Positions 15,627 through 24,149 of a stretch of 64,000 bases of DNA are shown here, piece by piece. The notes beneath the pieces were generated by a model. The model worked only from the letters and a program-made list of their open reading frames with translations. It was not told the origin of the DNA and ran no database searches. The translations under genes and the position numbers were made by a program. Source of the DNA: an uncultured Dehalococcoidia bacterium. GTDB taxonomy: Bacteria; Chloroflexota; Dehalococcoidia; Lucifugimonadales; CATOSD01. Each line of letters starts with the position of its first letter. Positions within the stretch are counted from its first letter, which is position 1. The stretch is taken from the NCBI GenBank assembly GCA_951812395.1, contig CATOSD010000001.1, forward strand, positions 992,001 through 1,056,000, read 5' to 3'.

Positions 15627-17267
15627 TCACCGGGCCGGGCCGAACAGCTCTTCGATGTCGCGCTCAGTCTGGGCGCGCAGCTCGGCCTCGTCCATGTAGC
15701 CGAACTCGCGGTACGACTCCTCGGTGCCATACTCGCGGGTGCGGAACACCACCGGCATGGGCAGGGCGTGGCCGAACGCCAGCGCCTGCTGGCGGGAGTC
15801 CAGCTTGGACAGCACGGAGCGCAGTTTGCGGCTGCCCGACACGCCCGTCAGCACGGCGTCGACGTCCCGCTCGTTGTCCAGCAGGCACGTAAATTTGGTG
15901 CCGAGTTGGCTCATCACCTCGTCGTCTATGCCGCTGGGACGCTGGTCCACTACAAGCAGCGTGACATTGTACTTGCGCATTTCGCGGGCGATGTTGCCGA
16001 AGATAGTCTGGCCGGCGAGCTCGCGGGTGAGGAACTTGTGGGCCTCCTCTATGGTGACAACCAGCGGCGTGGGCTTCTGGGCGTCGTCGCCGCTCGCCCT
16101 CTCGGTCAGCTCCTGGTAGCGGTCGTAGATGCGCCGGGTAATGAGATTGGCGACTAGAATGTAAGCCGAGATGTCGTTGCCGTGGCGGCCGAACTCCAGC
16201 ACCACGTGCATACCCCTGCCCAGGTAGTCGAGAATGCGGTTGACGGAGTTGTGTCCCGTGCTGTCGTCCATGAAGCCGAACCGCTCAAGGCGTCTGAGCC
16301 GTCTCTGCAGCGCGCTGAGCGCCGCCTGGTTCACGTTCAGCGCGGACGCCAGCTCCTGAAAGGCCTCGCCGCCCTCGTGGTCGAGGAACTTCTTGAGCCA
16401 GTTCCTGCCCAGATGGCGCTCCAGCTCGAACGAGGCGTCCGCGGCGACCTCCGACAGGTTGAGCGACTCCCGCAGCATCCTCACGTCGTCGGCGTCCACC
16501 TCGTCAAACCCGATGCGCACCACGTAATCGGGACTCAGCCCGCGCCGCCGGGAGCTCTCCTCGTCCAGCGAGAACACCGCAACCCTGGACTCGAATAGCT
16601 GCTTGAGTCCCTTCACCTGCCGGTTGGCCTCGCTATAGCCCATCCAGCCGTACTCGCTCTGCATATCAAAGACGAGATTGGTGGCCTGTCCGCTCTGCAG
16701 AATGCCCATCAGCAGCAGGCGCGTCAGGAAGGTCTTGCCCGTGCCGCTCTTGCCGAACACGCCGTTGCTGCGCTTGACCAGCTCCGCGACGTTCAGGCAG
16801 AGCCGCGTCTCCATGTCCAGCGGGTTGCCGATCCAGAAGTGGCCGGGGCCTTCCTCTCCAAACACGTCCTGGATGTCCTGCTCGGACGCCAGCGAGACCT
16901 GGGAGAAGTGTGGTGGAATCGTCTTCGCCGGCTGTGGGCCGTCGGAATCCACACCCACGGTGAGCATCGGCTCGACCTTGATGGCGCCGTAGGCCGCTGT
17001 GCCCGCGAACACTCGCGCGGCCAGCGGTTCGGACTGTCCGGGCGGATTGAGCCGCAGGCTGTCGTCGGTTGCGCCCAGCTCGAGGTCCGTCACCACGCCG
17101 AAGTAGCGCTGCCTCTCGCCCTGCATGGTGACGAACGAGCCCACCTTGATGTCTTCGATGGAGGTCGCGGGGTCGAGCCTCACCTCGAGCCCGTTCGTGA
17201 GCGAGCCGTCGACCACGGCGCCTACACGCACCCTGCCCAGCGAGTCGAACGCGCCGCCGCCGTTCAC
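15627..17267 (-). CDS. HerA-family DNA translocase ATPase
   Basis: 546 residues. An N-terminal HAS-barrel (about 1-110) is followed by a hexameric-ATPase core with P-loop GKSGTGKT at 172-179, DMQSEYG, the acidic Walker B LVVTIEEAHKF, and VVDQRPSGID with a downstream arginine-rich segment. The frame is open upstream, but the paired GTG codons at 17270/17267 overlap the stop of the preceding gene (GTGA), so 17267 is preferred. HerA forms a ring that feeds DNA ends to NurA, and nurA is encoded at 19274-20491. The cluster with Mre11- and Rad50-like genes supports a role in DNA end resection. Confidence 0.88.
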   Translation of the reverse strand: MNGGGAFDSLGRVRVGAVVDGSLTNGLEVRLDPATSIEDIKVGSFVTMQGERQRYFGVVTDLELGATDDSLRLNPPGQSEPLAARVFAGTAAYGAIKVEPMLTVGVDSDGPQPAKTIPPHFSQVSLASEQDIQDVFGEEGPGHFWIGNPLDMETRLCLNVAELVKRSNGVFGKSGTGKTFLTRLLLMGILQSGQATNLVFDMQSEYGWMGYSEANRQVKGLKQLFESRVAVFSLDEESSRRRGLSPDYVVRIGFDEVDADDVRMLRESLNLSEVAADASFELERHLGRNWLKKFLDHEGGEAFQELASALNVNQAALSALQRRLRRLERFGFMDDSTGHNSVNRILDYLGRGMHVVLEFGRHGNDISAYILVANLITRRIYDRYQELTERASGDDAQKPTPLVVTIEEAHKFLTRELAGQTIFGNIAREMRKYNVTLLVVDQRPSGIDDEVMSQLGTKFTCLLDNERDVDAVLTGVSGSRKLRSVLSKLDSRQQALAFGHALPMPVVFRTREYGTEESYREFGYMDEAELRAQTERDIEELFGPAR

Positions 17268-17869
17268 CACGCCAGCCTCCTCAGCACGCCGCCGAGACGC
17301 TGAGCCTGGCCCTGGAAGTGCGCCACGAGCTCGCGGCCCGCCCGGACGAGGAAGGCGTCCGGGTCCGGGTGGGAATCGCGCGCGAGCCGGAGAAACGCCG
17401 CCAGCACCTCGTCCTGCGCTGTGGTGGGGGCTGCGAGAAGCAGCGGCGCGAAGTCCATGGACGTGCTGAATTCTTGCAGCTCGTCGCTGCCGCACTCCCG
17501 CACGAACGAGTGGATGCGCGGAGGCCGTGGCGTCAGGTGGCGTACAACCTCACCGCCGCGCCGGTACCCCACGATCACGGAGTGAAACTCGGATACCAGC
17601 AGCCGCTCGAGCTGGGGGTTTTCGCGGTACACGGCCTCCTCGGTATCCGCGTCCGCGCCTCGCGGAATGGGGTGTCGCGCCGGGTCGATGCTGCGTGTGG
17701 AGGCGGCGTACACGATGCCGTACACCTGTGCCGTCTCGCCGCCGCGGACCAGGCCTCCCAGCGGGGGCAGCTCGTCGAGCCGGTAGCAGTGCGTGATGAA
17801 GCCCGTCGAAGTGGACTCGACCACCTCGCCGAGGCGCGCGCCGTTGGGGTGGGGCCGGGTGTTCTGCAT
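17264..17869 (-). CDS. HAS-barrel-like protein, HerA operon partner
   Basis: 201 residues with no catalytic motif recognised. The first 60 residues (LGEVVESTSTGF...GGLVRGG...VYGIVYAAST) have the strand pattern of a HAS-barrel, the same domain type that begins HerA. The remainder is helical with conserved acidic residues. It is joined to herA by a GTGA overlap, so the two are translated together. I infer an accessory subunit of the HerA ring or an adaptor between HerA and the nuclease. Function is not established. Confidence 0.6.
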   Translation of the reverse strand: MQNTRPHPNGARLGEVVESTSTGFITHCYRLDELPPLGGLVRGGETAQVYGIVYAASTRSIDPARHPIPRGADADTEEAVYRENPQLERLLVSEFHSVIVGYRRGGEVVRHLTPRPPRIHSFVRECGSDELQEFSTSMDFAPLLLAAPTTAQDEVLAAFLRLARDSHPDPDAFLVRAGRELVAHFQGQAQRLGGVLRRLAW

Positions 17870-17917
17870 GGGCCGTATTCTACAGCGAACGCGGCGTCGG
17901 GGGACAGGGGCGGGCTA

Positions 17918-18643
17918 TCAGGTGGCGTCGGTCTCGCTGAGAATGGCGTCCACTTCGGAAGAGAGCGTCGGTAGGTAATCGGTGATCGTGTCCCACACCT
18001 CGTCGTCGTTGAGGTCCGGGTATTGGTGAATGATCACATTGCGAAAGGCGGCAATGTCTTGGTAGTCGGTGATACGTTCGGCAGTTGGCCGATCCACTCT
18101 CGCAATGCCAGCCATCGCTTCCCCGATTATCCCGAAGAGACGTTCCACGGCCAGGCGCATCATGTAGTCGTTTTGGTAATCGTCGAGCGTCTTGCCGGTC
18201 GTGAACTCTACTATTGAGTGGGCAGCGTGTTGGATGTCGTACACGTACTTGAGGGTATAGAGATTCCTATGAGACCCATAGGCAAGTTTGCCGGCCTGGC
18301 TGAAGTCAAAGGACTGCCCCACACGTTCGGACGTGCCGTAGATCGGAATTCGCGTTTGCTCCACCGACTGGCGAAAGTACGGATTGCGGGTTGCCGACTC
18401 CATCACGAGATCCACATGCCGGCCGAATAGGCTTTCGAGTTCCACGAGCAGATCGAAGTAGACACCGCGAACCGCCGGCTCGAACTCGACCAGAAAGTCC
18501 AGGTCGCTATTCTGAGGATCGAACGCGCCGGTTGCCGCCGAACCGATCAGGTCCAGCCTGAGAACCTTGAAGCGCGCGCAGAGGCGTTCCAGGTCAGCGA
18601 TGCGCTCCTCTACAACGGGAATCAGGGGCTGTGGATCTACCAT
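17918..18643 (-). CDS. Fused MNT nucleotidyltransferase-HEPN protein
   Basis: 241 residues joining two usually separate toxin-antitoxin partners. Residues about 1-100 are a minimal nucleotidyltransferase with G34-S35, the DxD pair D47/D49 in SDLDFLV and a third acidic residue near D78 (HVDLV). Residues about 125-235 are a HEPN (DUF86/HepT-like) domain with RNVIIHQY (R201, H206, Y208), the R-x4-H-x-Y RNase motif. In the separate MntA/HepT system the transferase adenylylates the HEPN tyrosine to silence it; here both would act in cis. It lies inside the NurA-HerA cluster. The catalytic residues look intact in both halves. Confidence 0.82.
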   Translation of the reverse strand: MVDPQPLIPVVEERIADLERLCARFKVLRLDLIGSAATGAFDPQNSDLDFLVEFEPAVRGVYFDLLVELESLFGRHVDLVMESATRNPYFRQSVEQTRIPIYGTSERVGQSFDFSQAGKLAYGSHRNLYTLKYVYDIQHAAHSIVEFTTGKTLDDYQNDYMMRLAVERLFGIIGEAMAGIARVDRPTAERITDYQDIAAFRNVIIHQYPDLNDDEVWDTITDYLPTLSSEVDAILSETDAT

Positions 18644-18777
18644 AGCGTTTCAGGAATTCTGTCCAGGTCGAGATGTGTTCAATGTCAGCGTTGGTGTGCG
18701 ACATTCATCCAAGATACGCTGGAAGGCGCCAGGCCGCAAGACGGATAGCAAACCGTGATTGCCACCAATAGGTGCCC

Positions 18778-19269
18778 CTACCTAACCCGCGCCATGTGGT
18801 AAGCGTCCACGAATTCGCCGTCGCGGAACGCTAGCGATCTTCGCACGCCCTCTATCTCGAACCCAAATTTCTTGTATAGGTGAACAGCCCGCAGGTTGTC
18901 GGTGTACACGTCCAGCTCCACGCGCTTGATGTTCAGCCAGTTGTCCGCCATATCCAGTACAGCTTCCATCAAGGCCGTCCCGACCCCCTTGTCCTGGTAG
19001 TCGTCGTGAACCGCCATGCCAAGATTCGCCACGTGAGCGAGGCGGTTCTTCCTGCGCGTGATGTCTATGTTGCCCACCACCCTTCCGTCCACCTCCGCCA
19101 CCAGCATGTAGTCGTCCGGCGTCAGGCTGCTGAGCCACTCCTCACGCTTATCCAGCGAGACGTGTGGAATCTGCAGTGTGTTTCTTACGACACCGGGACA
19201 TGACAACATCTCGTACAGGTCCACGCAGTCGTCGGCCCTCACGGCGCGAATCGTTAAGCCTTCTCTCAT
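18778..19269 (-). CDS. GNAT-family N-acetyltransferase (RimJ/RimL-like)
   Basis: 163 residues. The ATG at 19269 lies 4 nt after the nurA stop. GNAT fold: N-terminal TIRAVRADD, the MLVAEVDGRVVG strand, the acetyl-CoA loop with DDYQDKGVGTALM (Q/R-x-x-G-x-G/A form, residues 89-100), ELDVYTDNLRAVHLYKKFGFEIEG, and the C-terminal DAYHMARV strand. These enzymes acetylate protein N-termini or small amines. Its place after nurA looks operonic, but no link to DNA repair is known, so it may be a passenger. Confidence 0.87.
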   Translation of the reverse strand: MREGLTIRAVRADDCVDLYEMLSCPGVVRNTLQIPHVSLDKREEWLSSLTPDDYMLVAEVDGRVVGNIDITRRKNRLAHVANLGMAVHDDYQDKGVGTALMEAVLDMADNWLNIKRVELDVYTDNLRAVHLYKKFGFEIEGVRRSLAFRDGEFVDAYHMARVR

Positions 19270-19273
19270 ACTG

Positions 19274-20491
19274 TCACACCCACCGCAACCGCTTGCTGCG
19301 GTTCTTTTCCGACGTGGACACCGGCAGGCCGCGGTTCTGGAGGGCGTTCTCCACAAGCTCGGCGAACATTCGCCTGTCCGGGCCGGTCACCACCGCCTGC
19401 TCGTGGGCCTCCATGAGCGCTGTGGGGTAACCGGGCCCCTTGCCGCACTGGTCCACAATCATGGCGTGCGCCATCCCTAGCGCCGCCTCGTCCTCCGCAA
19501 CCCACGAGGGCACCTCCACGCGGCCGATCTCCTCCCCCGTGTTGACGTAGAAGAAGCAGACTCTCTGGCCTCTGTAGTAGTCGTCGACCATGCGGTAGCT
19601 GCCCCTGAATACCGCCGAGCGCTCACCCTCGGCCAGCACTTCGGCGAACAGGCGCCGGTCGCGTAGCCCACCGACCGCGACGTCGCACGGCCGCTTGCGG
19701 GCGGGCAGGCCGCCGCACGTGGGCTCGCACGCGGCCACCTCGTAGGGGCACGCCAGCAGCCTGGTGGCGTTGGCGACCTCGGCGCTGTTGGGCAGGCTGA
19801 CGTAGCTGGAGACGGCCAGGGAGCGGTGACGCGCCAGCTCCCGGAGTTCGGCGAGCGCCTGGGCAAAGCCGTCTTCCACCAGGTGCTTCAGCACGAACTG
19901 GCGGTTGCCGTAGCGCAGCAGGCCGATGCCCATCATAACGAGCGTGCCATCCATGAGCGCCAGCGTCGGCGTCTCGGGCGGCATTTCCCGCACCGCCTCT
20001 GCCAGGGCGCGGATCTCCTCGACCGCTCGCTTGGCGCCCAACACCGCGCCCTGGATCTGCTCCTCCCGACCGGAGGCCGGGTCGCGTATGGCGAGCTCGT
20101 CGTCGCCGGCGTACAGCCTCGGCCTGCTGTAGAGGCCGGCGTCCGGCGCCGAGCCGTAGGTGAGCGCCGCGACGCCGATGTTGATGAGGAAGCAGCGGGC
20201 CGCGAGGTGCCTGTCCACGTCGATGTGCGAGCCGTCCGCGGCGACGACGCGGTGGTCGGGGGGCAGCGTGGGAGGGGAGTAGCGCGCGCCGGGATCGTCC
20301 ATCGGTTCCGGCAGGTTCCAGGCGAGGGTGGGCCTGCTGCGGTCCAGCTTGTCCAGGTAGCCGTGCGTGTCGAAGTTCCGCAGCGTGTCGATGGCGCGAC
20401 CGAGGCGCTCGTCGTAGTCGGATTGGCGCGCGCTCACCTCGTCCGCCATGCGGTCTATCTGCAAGGTCGTGAGTCCCAGATCCAGGCCCAC
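19274..20491 (-). CDS. nurA: NurA-domain 5'-3' nuclease
   Basis: 405 residues, GTG start at 20491 behind GGAGG. The NurA domain (PF09376) is recognisable from VVAADGSHID near residue 85 (metal-binding Asp), LALMDGTLV near 180 and the C-terminal block with HAMIVDQC. NurA is a manganese-dependent 5'-3' nuclease that forms a complex with HerA to resect DNA ends. It sits upstream of herA on the same strand with a GNAT and an MNT-HEPN gene between them. The C-terminal tail is lysine/arginine rich. Confidence 0.85.
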   Translation of the reverse strand: MGLDLGLTTLQIDRMADEVSARQSDYDERLGRAIDTLRNFDTHGYLDKLDRSRPTLAWNLPEPMDDPGARYSPPTLPPDHRVVAADGSHIDVDRHLAARCFLINIGVAALTYGSAPDAGLYSRPRLYAGDDELAIRDPASGREEQIQGAVLGAKRAVEEIRALAEAVREMPPETPTLALMDGTLVMMGIGLLRYGNRQFVLKHLVEDGFAQALAELRELARHRSLAVSSYVSLPNSAEVANATRLLACPYEVAACEPTCGGLPARKRPCDVAVGGLRDRRLFAEVLAEGERSAVFRGSYRMVDDYYRGQRVCFFYVNTGEEIGRVEVPSWVAEDEAALGMAHAMIVDQCGKGPGYPTALMEAHEQAVVTGPDRRMFAELVENALQNRGLPVSTSEKNRSKRLRWV

Positions 20492-20502
20492 GATGCGCCT
20501 CC

Positions 20503-20570
20503 TTCACCCTCACCCGTTCGACAGGCTCGGGACAGGCTCTCAATCCTCTCCCATCAAAGGAGAGGAGGAC
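20503..20570. repeat. Dispersed GAGCCTGTCGAA-type intergenic repeat
   Basis: Inverted copy (read on the minus strand) of the repeat that ends at 42700 and 60763: a C-rich/G-rich hairpin followed by AG(C)CCTG(T/C)CC(C/T)GAGC(C/T)TG(T/C)CGAA and GGGT(T/G)AGG. It fills most of the nurA-selB gap. Confidence 0.6.
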
Positions 20571-20595
20571 AAGAGGAGTTCCGTCCGTGCCGGTC

Positions 20596-22458
20596 CTACC
20601 GCAGCACGCGGGCGTCTCCTACGCGGCGCGTAACGCGCCGCTTGTCGAGGTGGTCCATCAGCGCGAGGGCGTACTTGCGGCTGGTACCGAACATGTCGCG
20701 CACGTCGGCGACGGTAATCTCGCCGTGCTCCCTGAGATGCGCCGTAATCTGTTCCAGCAAGTCCTCGTAGGCCGACGCCGAGAACACGACGCTCTCGCTG
20801 ACGCGGGCGACTCTGCCCTCGTCCACGAGCAGGTTCAGCACCTCCGTGTCGATGGGAGCGTCGGTGGGCGGCGAGTAGGGCGTTGACTCCAGCAACCGCA
20901 CGTAGTCGTCGGCTGCCCTCCGCTGCCTCTCGTTCAGGTGCGGGCTGTGACCGGACAGTCGCACCAGCGCGCCCTCCTCCACCAGCACGTTGTCGTCCTT
21001 TAGAGCGAGCAGGGCGCCGTTGAATGTCTGCTGCGTCATCTTCAGGCGGCTGCGCAGCTCCTCCTTTGGAGCGCCCTTCCGCAGCGGATACTGCCGGTGG
21101 TAAGCCTCGAGCGCGGCCTCGGCGCCTGAGGACACGGCGTCCCAGCCGGACGCGCTGTAGATGAACACGCCCGGGCCGATGGCCTGTCCGCCCAGGGGCA
21201 CCACCATGTCCTCGTCGGCCATGGCCTGCAACTCGCTCCGCGCGGCCTCGGGCGCAAGGTTGGCGCGTGTAACGATCGATCTGAACTCGCTCGGCTCGGA
21301 CAGCTCGATCGTCTTCAGTATGACGTCCCTTTCGGTGCCGCTGTCCATCACCTCCAGCCGGTCCAGCAGCGGGGCGAACATGCGCCTGTGCCGGCGGGCG
21401 TGCGGGTCCACCACGTCGCCGCCGCCCAGCGTGGTGCGGTTGGAGCGAATGACGAACGAGTCGCCCTTGATGACGGCGAGCGGGGTGCTCAGCTTGAGCT
21501 GTGCCCAGGTGGTCTCGCCCGGCGTCGCCGAGTGCGTCTCGAGCAGACGGACCCTTGCGATGGCTTCGCTGCTGCCCGTGTGCACTGTGACGAACATGTT
21601 GTGGCGCACAGAGTGGGGCGCGTCCGGGATCACCTTCAGGCGCACGTCCATAGCGCCGGTGGGCCGGAGCCAGCCCGCGCGCGCCAGCACCTCGCCCCGG
21701 CTGATGTCCTCGTGCGACACGCCGCTCAGGTTGGCCGCTACGCGCGTGCCCGGCAGCGCGCGGTCAACCTTCGAGCGGTGCGTCTGCAGGCCTCGAATGC
21801 GCGTCTCCCTGCGCGACAGCACAAGCTCCACGCTCTCGCCCACGTCGAGCGAGCCGTCTATCAGCGTGCCGGTCACCACGGTTCCGAAGCCGGCGATGGT
21901 GAACGACCGGTCGATGGGCAGCCGTGGGCGTTCGAGGTCGCGCTTGGGCGGCGTGTCGGCCAGCATGGCGTCCACGGCGGCGAGCAGTTCGGGGAGACCC
22001 TCGCCGGTGATGGCGGACACGGGCAGAATGTCCGAACCCTCGAGCACTGTGCCCTCGAGCACGTCCTCGACGTCGGCCTCCACCAGCTCGTACCAGTCGT
22101 CATCCACCAGGTCGGCCTTGGTCACGGCCACCAGGCCGCGCTCGACCTTCAGCAGGTCCAGGATGGCGAGGTGCTCGCGCGTCTGCGGCATGACGGACTC
22201 GTCGGCGGCCACCACCAGCAGCGCGAGGTCGATGCCTCCCACGCCCGCCAGCATGTTGTTGACGAAACGCTCGTGGCCGGGAACGTCGACGATGCTGACC
22301 TCGTTGCCGCTGGGCAGCCGCAGCCACGCGAAGCCCAGGTCGATGGTCATGCCGCGCTCTTTCTCTTCCCTGAGCCTGTCGGGGTCGATGCCGGTGAGCG
22401 CCTGGACCAGCGTGGACTTGCCGTGGTCGACGTGCCCGGCGGTGCCTATGACGTACAA
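20596..22458 (-). CDS. selB: Selenocysteine-specific elongation factor SelB
   Basis: 620 residues, TTG start at 22458 with GGAG upstream. The N-terminal GTPase has G1 GHVDHGKST, the [10 protein letters not shown] switch, DVPGHERFV and TKAD. EF-Tu-like domains II and III follow, then a C-terminal set of winged-helix repeats (from about residue 430) that bind the SECIS hairpin. MTIDLGFA distinguishes SelB from EF-Tu. It delivers Sec-tRNA to in-frame UGA. No selA, selC or selD lies in the window, so they must be elsewhere if the pathway is complete. Confidence 0.95.
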   Translation of the reverse strand: MYVIGTAGHVDHGKSTLVQALTGIDPDRLREEKERGMTIDLGFAWLRLPSGNEVSIVDVPGHERFVNNMLAGVGGIDLALLVVAADESVMPQTREHLAILDLLKVERGLVAVTKADLVDDDWYELVEADVEDVLEGTVLEGSDILPVSAITGEGLPELLAAVDAMLADTPPKRDLERPRLPIDRSFTIAGFGTVVTGTLIDGSLDVGESVELVLSRRETRIRGLQTHRSKVDRALPGTRVAANLSGVSHEDISRGEVLARAGWLRPTGAMDVRLKVIPDAPHSVRHNMFVTVHTGSSEAIARVRLLETHSATPGETTWAQLKLSTPLAVIKGDSFVIRSNRTTLGGGDVVDPHARRHRRMFAPLLDRLEVMDSGTERDVILKTIELSEPSEFRSIVTRANLAPEAARSELQAMADEDMVVPLGGQAIGPGVFIYSASGWDAVSSGAEAALEAYHRQYPLRKGAPKEELRSRLKMTQQTFNGALLALKDDNVLVEEGALVRLSGHSPHLNERQRRAADDYVRLLESTPYSPPTDAPIDTEVLNLLVDEGRVARVSESVVFSASAYEDLLEQITAHLREHGEITVADVRDMFGTSRKYALALMDHLDKRRVTRRVGDARVLR

Positions 22459-22623
22459 GTCGCCGCTCCGTGTGTAAGGTGGCGCAAGAATATCACGGCG
22501 GGAAGGGGATAGTGAAGAGTGGACGGCGGCTGTCTCACGCTGACGGCAAGCGTTGTGCTAAACTCAATCCCCATCCGTGCGATAGGTTGCGCTATCTTGG
22601 GAAAGGGACGATGCGAGACGGCC

Positions 22624-23190
22624 ATGCCTGACCACCCGAGCAAACCTCCCATCCCTAATAGTTACTGGGTCGTTCCCGGACGATTCGCGGCGGGGGAGTA
22701 CCCCGGCCACTGGAACGACAGCCAGGCCGACGCAAAGCTCGCGCAGATGCTCGACGCCGGAATAGACTACTTCGTCGACTTGACCCAGTCACGAGATCGT
22801 CTCAGTCCTTACGCGCCAACTGCCCCGCGGCAAGCCGAAAGCCGCGGCATGAGCGTCGAGCACGCCAGCCACCCGATAAGGGATCTGGGCGTGCCTCGCA
22901 GTCCCCAACAAATGGCCGCGACGCTGGACGCCATCGACGACGCCATGGAGAACGGCAAGACGGTCTACGTCCACTGCTGGGGCGGAGTGGGCCGGACGGG
23001 CACCGTGGTCGGCTGCTGGCTCGTACGGCACGGCCATACCGGCGACGCCGCTCTCCGCCAGGTCGGCGAGTGGTTCCGGCAGATGCCAAAGGCCCGCCCT
23101 TGTTCCCGATCTCCAGAGACGTCCCAACAGCGGGACTACGTCCGCGACTGGGCTGAGCCGCCGTCTCAGGGCGTCCTCTGGCCGTCGTAG
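22624..23190 (+). CDS. Dual-specificity/tyrosine phosphatase-like protein
   Basis: 188 residues. The cysteine-phosphatase signature HCWGGVGRTGT (HCx5R) lies near residue 118, with a candidate general-acid Asp in the RDLGVP loop about 32 residues earlier. The N-terminal SYWVVPGRFAAGEYPG is typical of bacterial dual-specificity phosphatases that resemble PTPMT/KAP. The substrate may be a phosphoprotein or phosphoinositide-like compound. It is a stand-alone gene divergent from selB. The ATG at 22624 is preferred; the frame is open upstream but without family similarity. Confidence 0.82.
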   Translation: MPDHPSKPPIPNSYWVVPGRFAAGEYPGHWNDSQADAKLAQMLDAGIDYFVDLTQSRDRLSPYAPTAPRQAESRGMSVEHASHPIRDLGVPRSPQQMAATLDAIDDAMENGKTVYVHCWGGVGRTGTVVGCWLVRHGHTGDAALRQVGEWFRQMPKARPCSRSPETSQQRDYVRDWAEPPSQGVLWPS

Positions 23191-23217
23191 TAGCGCGGGC
23201 GCGGCTCCCGACGCCGG

Positions 23218-23667
23218 CTAGTCTACCTCCGCGAGCCAGCCGTAGGCGTCCGGTGGCAGTTGGAGCGGTGTGGGAAGTAGGCTGTCCAAGCCTGTAAACA
23301 CCAGAGCGCTGAAGCGGCAATTCGCCGCTGCCTCGGCTTCGCTCAAATCTAGATTGTGCTGAAAGCCGTGCAGCCGCGCGAGACCGCGCCAGCCGACCTG
23401 CAACCCAAATAGCTGGTTGGTCGGCATTATCCGGTTGACCAGGAAGCGGCGTCGACTGGACGATGTGCCCAAACCGGTTTCGCCGCTCAGCAGCATGTGG
23501 ACACTGATCAAGTCTATACCCGCGCTTCAGACGAGCATCGCTACGTTTGCCAGCTCGATGAATCGGTCACCAATTGGCAACGCACTGACCCGATCGTACA
23601 TGGCTCTGGCCAGACTGAGGCGAACTTCGGCGGCGCGAAGGAACTGCTCTGAATTTGGGTCAGACAG
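23218..23667 (-). pseudogene. HEPN-like protein gene with in-frame TGA
   Basis: Reading 23667 to 23218 gives a roughly 150-codon protein interrupted once by TGA at 23527-23529. Before the stop: RAAEVRLSLARAMYDRVSAL...IELANVAMLV. After it: SAGIDLISVHMLLSG...GLARLHGFQHNLDLSEAE. The two halves read as one helical HEPN-like protein in which the stop replaces a likely Trp (TGG to TGA). The start is uncertain: no ATG or GTG, and a TTG at 23703 and a CTG at 23667 are in frame. It overlaps the stop of the upstream gene. Readthrough as selenocysteine is unlikely but not excluded given selB nearby. Confidence 0.6.
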
Positions 23668-24004
23668 CGCCGTCTCCCAACGCCCAGACCATAGTCTCCG
23701 CAAGCGCCATGTGCTCTTCGTGGTCTATTTCTTCGTATGAAATGGAGAAATGCTTAAGGTCGCGGCTGTCCTCATAGTACTCGTTCAGGTACCAGTAACC
23801 TCCCTCGATCGCCAGGTCGTCCCTCTCTGCCGCCAGCCGTTTCGCGGCGGCGTAGGGCTCTTCGCCGGGCACGATCTCCGCCAGTCGCCTGTTGACCGCC
23901 GCCAGCATGAGCGCGGCGGACTCAGGCGTATTGGCGACCTGTCGCGCCTGCTCCAGCAGCTCGTCCGGGGTGCCCGCGTAGTTTTCCATTGCCAGGGCAG
24001 CCAT
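23660..24004 (-). CDS. Hypothetical helical protein
   Basis: 114 residues, mostly alpha-helical, acidic, no recognised motif. Notable features are an AAxxLAAERDDLAIEGGYWYLNEYYEDS helix pair and an acidic C-terminus. It sits directly upstream of, and slightly overlapping, the broken HEPN-like gene, so it may be its former antitoxin or partner. A GGTGAGGA-like ribosome site precedes the ATG. It is divergent from the thiolase gene. Confidence 0.55.
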   Translation of the reverse strand: MAALAMENYAGTPDELLEQARQVANTPESAALMLAAVNRRLAEIVPGEEPYAAAKRLAAERDDLAIEGGYWYLNEYYEDSRDLKHFSISYEEIDHEEHMALAETMVWALGDGAV

Positions 24005-24149
24005 AGCGTATCCTCACCTGAAATCGTTTGGATAAATGATAGCAACTTCCTCAACGCAGCGATAGCCGCACTTCCTGAACCCTGGTCAAAATGCTATGCT
24101 TGGCAGTAGTCATCAAAGCAGTATCGCGCAAGTTTGCAGGGGGTTTCAT

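Noticed and set aside
17270..17495. Upstream extension of herA
   Set aside because: Open frame continues but lacks conservation and overlaps the HAS-barrel gene; the GTGA overlap fixes the start at 17267.
23527..23529. TGA as a selenocysteine codon
   Set aside because: HEPN-like context, Trp-to-stop by one base, no obvious SECIS hairpin; kept only as a note despite selB nearby.
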